Of a stretch of 64,000 bases of DNA, positions 60,488 through 64,000 are shown piece after piece (within the stretch, counting starts at the first letter, position 1; the number at the start of each line of letters is the position of its first letter). A model generated the notes under the pieces. That model did not search any database. It was given only the letters and a program-made list of their open reading frames with translations, and had not been told where the DNA came from. This stretch comes from Hylemonella sp. (lineage in GTDB: Bacteria; Pseudomonadota; Gammaproteobacteria; Burkholderiales; Burkholderiaceae_C): positions 1 through 64,000 of the forward strand of contig JAUYQZ010000039.1 in assembly GCA_030695415.1 (NCBI GenBank). The letters run 5' to 3'. Both the position numbers and the translations under genes were made by a program.

Positions 60488-60549
60488 GCACCGTACGGCC
60501 GCCCGAAGGTGCTCGCACCGCAGCCCGCAGGGCGGAGGCGACCCAATGA
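60484..60549 (+). repeat. Junction repeat with 21-codon mini-ORF (MSxxRPPEGAR type)
   Basis: A 21-codon ORF, MSTVRPPEGARTAARRAEAT (first 20 residues), begins inside the hpaR stop (ATGA) and ends inside the hpaG1 start (AATGA). Its first 26 bases equal those of the junction at 22656, with two changes. It carries the hpaG1 ribosome binding site GGAGG. It probably couples translation of hpaR to hpaG1; an encoded peptide function is not supported. Confidence 0.6.
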
Positions 60550-61217
60550 GCCACGCACCCGTCCTGGCCGCCGGCACCGTCTACGGCGTGCTGCTCAATT
60601 CGCAGGACGAGTGGGCCGCCTGGGCCGCGCAGATGAGCGAGCCGCCTTACAAGGCGCCGCCCAAAGCGCCCGTGCTCTACGTGAAAACCGCCAACACCTG
60701 GAGCGCCTGCGGCTCGGCCATTGCGGTGCCGGCGCGCGCGCCGCAAGTCGAGATTGGCGCCAGCCTGGCCCTGGTGATCGGCACCCCCGCGCATCAGGTG
60801 CGCCCGCAGACCGCCCTGCAGCACGTGGCCGGCTACGTGCTGGTCAACGACCTCTCGCTGCCGCACGCCAGCTATTACCGCCCGCCCGTCAAGTACAAGA
60901 ACCTCGATGGCTTTCTCGGCATCGGCCCACGACTGGCGACACCAACCGAGCTGGGCGACCCGAACCGCTTGCTTCTGGAAGTGCGCATCGATGGAAAGCT
61001 CAAGCAGACCGTGGACCTGGGGCGCATGCTGCGCCCGGCGGCACAGCTGATCGCGGACGTGAGCGAGTTCATGACCCTGCGCCACGGCGACGTACTGCTG
61101 CTGGGCCTGGGGGCCGACCGGCCACTGGCCAGCGCGGGACAACGCATCGACATCCATGCCGCCGGCGTCCCCGTACTCGGCACCCTCAGCAACACGCTCG
61201 TGCAGGAGGCCGCATGA
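60546..61217 (+). CDS. hpaG1: HpaG1: fumarylacetoacetate hydrolase-family protein (4-hydroxyphenylacetate pathway)
   Basis: A 223-residue FAH-fold protein. Homoprotocatechuate-pathway HpaG has two such domains, split here over two genes. This N-terminal partner contains VGASLALVIGTPAHQVRPQT-like and YVLVNDLSLPHASYYRPPVK segments. The protein decarboxylates or isomerises the 5-oxo-pent-3-ene intermediate after ring cleavage. Its stop overlaps the next start (ATGA). Confidence 0.85.
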   Translation: MSHAPVLAAGTVYGVLLNSQDEWAAWAAQMSEPPYKAPPKAPVLYVKTANTWSACGSAIAVPARAPQVEIGASLALVIGTPAHQVRPQTALQHVAGYVLVNDLSLPHASYYRPPVKYKNLDGFLGIGPRLATPTELGDPNRLLLEVRIDGKLKQTVDLGRMLRPAAQLIADVSEFMTLRHGDVLLLGLGADRPLASAGQRIDIHAAGVPVLGTLSNTLVQEAA

Positions 61218-62011
61218 AATATGCTCGTGTGGCCTATGACGGCGCCATCCATGACGCCACCGAAAGCGACGGCCGCCTGCTGCTGGCCGATGGCCGCCGG
61301 GTCGACTTCGATGCCGTGACCTGGCTGCCGCCGCTGGCCCCCGTGCCCTGGCCGCGCAGCATCCTGGCCCTGGGCCTGAACTACGCCGACCATGCGAAGG
61401 AGCTGGCCTTCAAGGCGCCCGAGGAGCCTCTGGTCTTCATCAAGGGCGAGGGCTCGCTGATCGGCCACCGCGCGCATACCGTGCGCCCGGCCGGCGTGGA
61501 CTATATGCACTACGAATGCGAGCTCGCGGTGGTGATCGGCCAGCGTGCCAAGAACGTGAAGCGCGCCGAGGCCTATGACTACATCGCCGGTTACACGGTC
61601 GCCAACGACTACGCCATCCGCGACTACCTGGAGAACTGGTACCGGCCCAACCTGCGAGTGAAGAACCGCGACACCTGCACGCCGCTGGGCCCCTGGCGGG
61701 TCGATACCTCGGATGTGCCCAATCCCATGGCCCTGGCGCTCAGCACCACCGTGAACGGCAAGGTGACACAAGCCGGCTCCACGCGCGACATGATCTTCAA
61801 CGTGCCCTACCTCATCGAATACTTCAGCAGCTTCATGACGCTGAACCCCGGCGACCTGATCCTGACTGGCACGCCCGATGGCATCGTCGACTGCCGACCC
61901 GGCGATGTCATCGTCACCGAAATCGAGGGCATCGGCGCACTGGAAAACACGATCGCAAGCCCTGCCGTTCGCCCTGAGCCTGTCGAAGGGCTCCACTTGA
62001 CTGGCCCTTGA
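61214..62011 (+). CDS. hpaG2: HpaG2: fumarylacetoacetate hydrolase-family protein, tail from a REP repeat
   Basis: A 265-residue FAH-fold enzyme, the decarboxylase/isomerase half. Typical segments are LALGLNYADHAKEL, FIKGEGSLIGHRAH, YECELAVVIGQRAKNVK, LENWYRPNLRVKNRDTC and ILTGTPDGIVDCRPGD. The last ~14 residues (PAVRPEPVEGLHLTGP) are encoded inside a repeat element and are not family sequence; VRPEPVEG is the usual translation of this repeat. So the natural stop has been replaced. Confidence 0.9.
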   Translation: MKYARVAYDGAIHDATESDGRLLLADGRRVDFDAVTWLPPLAPVPWPRSILALGLNYADHAKELAFKAPEEPLVFIKGEGSLIGHRAHTVRPAGVDYMHYECELAVVIGQRAKNVKRAEAYDYIAGYTVANDYAIRDYLENWYRPNLRVKNRDTCTPLGPWRVDTSDVPNPMALALSTTVNGKVTQAGSTRDMIFNVPYLIEYFSSFMTLNPGDLILTGTPDGIVDCRPGDVIVTEIEGIGALENTIASPAVRPEPVEGLHLTGP

Positions 62012-62038
62012 AGGCTTCGACAAGCTCGGCCCGAACGG
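61965..62038. repeat. REP-type palindromic repeat
   Basis: Arms CCGTTCGCCCTGAGCCTGTC (61965-) and GACAAGCTCGGCCCGAACGG (to 62038) form an imperfect stem with the remaining flanking bases around a 22-base loop. This is a widespread betaproteobacterial REP. It supplies the stop codon of hpaG2 and separates it from hpaE. Confidence 0.85.
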
Positions 62039-62054
62039 ATTACCCCAGCTCACC

Positions 62055-63533
62055 ATGAACATCGTCATCAACCATCTCATCAACGGCAAGCCAGTTGCTG
62101 GCGTCGACTACTTCGAAACCGTCAACCCCGCCACGCAGGAGGTGCTGGCCGAGGTTGCCGCCGGTGGCGCCGCCGAAGTGCACGCCGCCGTGGCCGCCGC
62201 CAAGGATGCGTTTCCCAAATGGGCCGGCCTGCCGGCCCCCGAGCGCGCCAAACTCATGCGCAAGCTCGGCGAGTTGATCGCCCAGCACGTGCCCGAGATT
62301 TCGCGCACCGAGACCGACGACTCCGGCCAGGTCATCGCCCAGACCGGCAAACAGCTGATCCCGCGCGCAGCCGACAACTTCCATTACTTCGCCGAGATGT
62401 GCACGCGCGTGGACGGCCACACCTACCCCACGCCCACGCACCTGAACTACACCCTGTTCCACCCGGTGGGCGTGTGTGCACTCATTAGTCCCTGGAACGT
62501 GCCCTTCATGACGGCCACCTGGAAGGTGGCACCGGCCCTGGCCTTCGGCAACACCGCCGTGCTCAAGATGAGCGAGCTCTCGCCGCTGACCGCGGCGCGC
62601 CTGGGCGAGCTGGCGCTAGAAGCCGGCATTCCCGCCGGCGTGCTCAACGTGGTGCACGGTTACGGCCAGGAAGCCGGAGAGCCGCTGTGCGCGCACCCCG
62701 ACGTGCGCGCGATCTCCTTCACCGGCTCCACCGCCACCGGCAACCGCATCGTCAAGGCCGCGGGCCTGAAGAAGTTCAGCATGGAGCTCGGCGGCAAGAG
62801 CCCCTTCGTGATCTTCGACGATGCCGATCTGGAACGCGCGCTCGATGCCGCGGTGTTCATGATCTTCTCCAACAACGGCGAGCGCTGCACCGCCGGCAGC
62901 CGCATCCTGGTGCAGCAGAGCATCTACGCCGACTTCGCGCAGAAATTTGCCGAGCGTGCCCGACGTATCACGGTCGGCGACCCGCAGGATGAGAGCACCA
63001 TCGTCGGCCCGATGATCAGCCCCGGCCACCTCGCCAAGGTGCGCAGCTACATCGAGCTTGGCCCCAAGGAAGGCGCCACGCTGCTGTGCGGCGGGCTGGA
63101 CCGCCCGTCCTACGCCCCGGAGCTTTCGGCGCGCGTGCAAAAGGGCAACTACGTCTGGCCCACCGTCTTCGCCGACGTGGACAACCGCATGCGCATCGCG
63201 CAGGAAGAAATCTTCGGGCCCGTGGCCTGCCTGATTCCTTTCAAGGACGAGGCGGACGCGATTGCGAAAGCCAACGACATTCCCTACGGACTTTCCAGCT
63301 ACGTCTGGAGCGAGAACCTGGGCCGCGCGCACCGGGTGGCCGGCGCCATCGAGGCCGGCATGTGCTTCGTCAACAGCCAGAACGTGCGGGACCTGCGCCA
63401 GCCCTTCGGCGGCACCAAGGCCAGCGGCACGGGGCGCGAGGGCGGCACCTGGAGCTACGAGGTGTTCCTCGAACCAAAGAACGTGGCTGTCAGTATGGGA
63501 AGCCACCACATCCCTCATTGGGGCACGGCATGA
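62055..63533 (+). CDS. hpaE: 5-carboxymethyl-2-hydroxymuconate semialdehyde dehydrogenase
   Basis: A 492-residue NAD-dependent aldehyde dehydrogenase. The nucleophile cysteine is in SNNGERCTAGSRI (about residue 278) and the general-base glutamate in KKFSMELGGKSPFV; ISPWNVPFM and QEEIFGPVACLIPF are typical. It oxidises the ring-cleavage semialdehyde in 4-hydroxyphenylacetate degradation. The hpa context decides the name. Confidence 0.94.
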   Translation: MNIVINHLINGKPVAGVDYFETVNPATQEVLAEVAAGGAAEVHAAVAAAKDAFPKWAGLPAPERAKLMRKLGELIAQHVPEISRTETDDSGQVIAQTGKQLIPRAADNFHYFAEMCTRVDGHTYPTPTHLNYTLFHPVGVCALISPWNVPFMTATWKVAPALAFGNTAVLKMSELSPLTAARLGELALEAGIPAGVLNVVHGYGQEAGEPLCAHPDVRAISFTGSTATGNRIVKAAGLKKFSMELGGKSPFVIFDDADLERALDAAVFMIFSNNGERCTAGSRILVQQSIYADFAQKFAERARRITVGDPQDESTIVGPMISPGHLAKVRSYIELGPKEGATLLCGGLDRPSYAPELSARVQKGNYVWPTVFADVDNRMRIAQEEIFGPVACLIPFKDEADAIAKANDIPYGLSSYVWSENLGRAHRVAGAIEAGMCFVNSQNVRDLRQPFGGTKASGTGREGGTWSYEVFLEPKNVAVSMGSHHIPHWGTA

Positions 63534-63557
63534 AGCTGCGCTTTCAGGAGATCACGC

Positions 63558-64000
63558 ATGGGTAAGCTCGCGCTCGCCGCCAAGATCACCCACGTCCCCT
63601 CGATCTACCTCAGCGAGCTGCCCGGCCCGCGCCAGGGCACACGGCAGGACGCGATCGACGGCCACAAGGAGATCGGCCGGCGCTGCCGCGAACTCGGTGT
63701 GGACACCATCGTGGTGTTCGACACGCACTGGCTGGTCAACGCCAACTACCACGTGAACTGCGCACCGCACTTCAAGGGCCTGTACACCAGCAACGAGCTG
63801 CCGCACTTCATCAGCAACCTGGCCTACGAATTCCCGGGCAACCCGGCGCTGGGCCAACTGCTGGCGAAGGTCTGCAGTGAACACGGCGTCGAGACGCTGG
63901 CCCACCCGGCCACCACGCTGGCGCCCGAGTACGGCACCCTGGTGCCCATGCGCTACATGAACGCCGACCAGCACTTCAAGGTCATCTCGGTCTCGGCCCT
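63558..64000 (+). CDS. hpaD: 3,4-dihydroxyphenylacetate 2,3-dioxygenase, 5' part
   Basis: The first 147 codons of a class III (LigB-type) extradiol dioxygenase. It starts MGKLALAAKITHVPSIYLSE, with the early ligand histidine in ITHVPS, and DTHWLVNANYHVNC. It cleaves homoprotocatechuate. An AGGAG lies upstream, inside an 11-codon mini-ORF that bridges from the hpaE stop (63530-63565). The gene runs off the right edge. Confidence 0.93.
   Translation, partial: MGKLALAAKITHVPSIYLSELPGPRQGTRQDAIDGHKEIGRRCRELGVDTIVVFDTHWLVNANYHVNCAPHFKGLYTSNELPHFISNLAYEFPGNPALGQLLAKVCSEHGVETLAHPATTLAPEYGTLVPMRYMNADQHFKVISVSA

Overview
The window looks like chromosomal DNA of a high-GC betaproteobacterium, most likely Burkholderiales, family Comamonadaceae. 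The support is the gene content (fusA/rpsG/rpsL str operon, gatCAB divergent from mreBCD-mrdA, a TRAP transporter, an hpa meta-cleavage operon), an RNA matching the betaproteobacterial anti-hemB family, and dispersed repeats of a kind common in that family. The species cannot be named. No phage, plasmid, CRISPR array, tRNA or rRNA is seen.

Layout. 0-3.5 kb: the str operon on the minus strand (rpsL, rpsG, fusA, tuf cut by the window edge) with a recognisable promoter. 3.6-7.3 kb: a minus-strand run with a D-alanyl-D-alanine carboxypeptidase, an alpha/beta hydrolase, a thioredoxin-like ferredoxin, a VanZ protein and hemJ. 7.4-9.7 kb: a small RNA antisense-oriented to hemB, then hemB and a CorA-type transporter. 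9.7-15.4 kb: hydrolases, a LON-substrate-domain protein, an amidohydrolase, a DsbA-family isomerase, and on the plus strand SDR, MaoC and MarC genes. 15.4-20.1 kb: a gamma-glutamyltransferase-like gene and a complete TRAP transporter. 20.2-23.8 kb: an MCE/Mla-type lipid ABC system. 23.9-33.3 kb: crotonase, DASS permease, orphan lipoprotein, LysR/mmsA pair, GMC oxidoreductase, TSUP permease. 33.3-41.6 kb: cell-shape operon mreBCD-mrdA, divergent from gatCAB. 41.6-47.4 kb: DUF4124 protein, pyrE, xth, MocR regulator with PaiB-like partner, DUF3422 protein. 47.5-54.4 kb: MBL hydrolase, tandem outer-membrane-like paralogs, M48 protease, AmpG-like permease, two-component system and a 75-residue protein. 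54.6-59.9 kb: waaF, zinc-finger protein, ilvE, aldo/keto reductase, GlcG protein, radA. 60-64 kb: hpaR-hpaG1-hpaG2-hpaE-hpaD for homoprotocatechuate breakdown, cut by the window end.

The most interesting non-coding structure is: (i) the anti-hemB-type RNA with a visible promoter, two hairpins, a CCUCC loop and a terminator; (ii) two long palindromic repeats, one filling the gap inside a two-component operon and one overlapping the mrdA stop codon; (iii) a REP-type repeat that encodes the tail of hpaG2; (iv) two related mini-ORFs (MSxxRPPEGAR) that bridge neighbouring genes in unrelated operons; (v) a terminator-ended leader with a 15-codon ORF upstream of a TSUP permease; (vi) a hairpin that covers the ribosome binding site of an outer-membrane gene. 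Coordinates were read by eye. Family names rest on motif recognition, not on searches.
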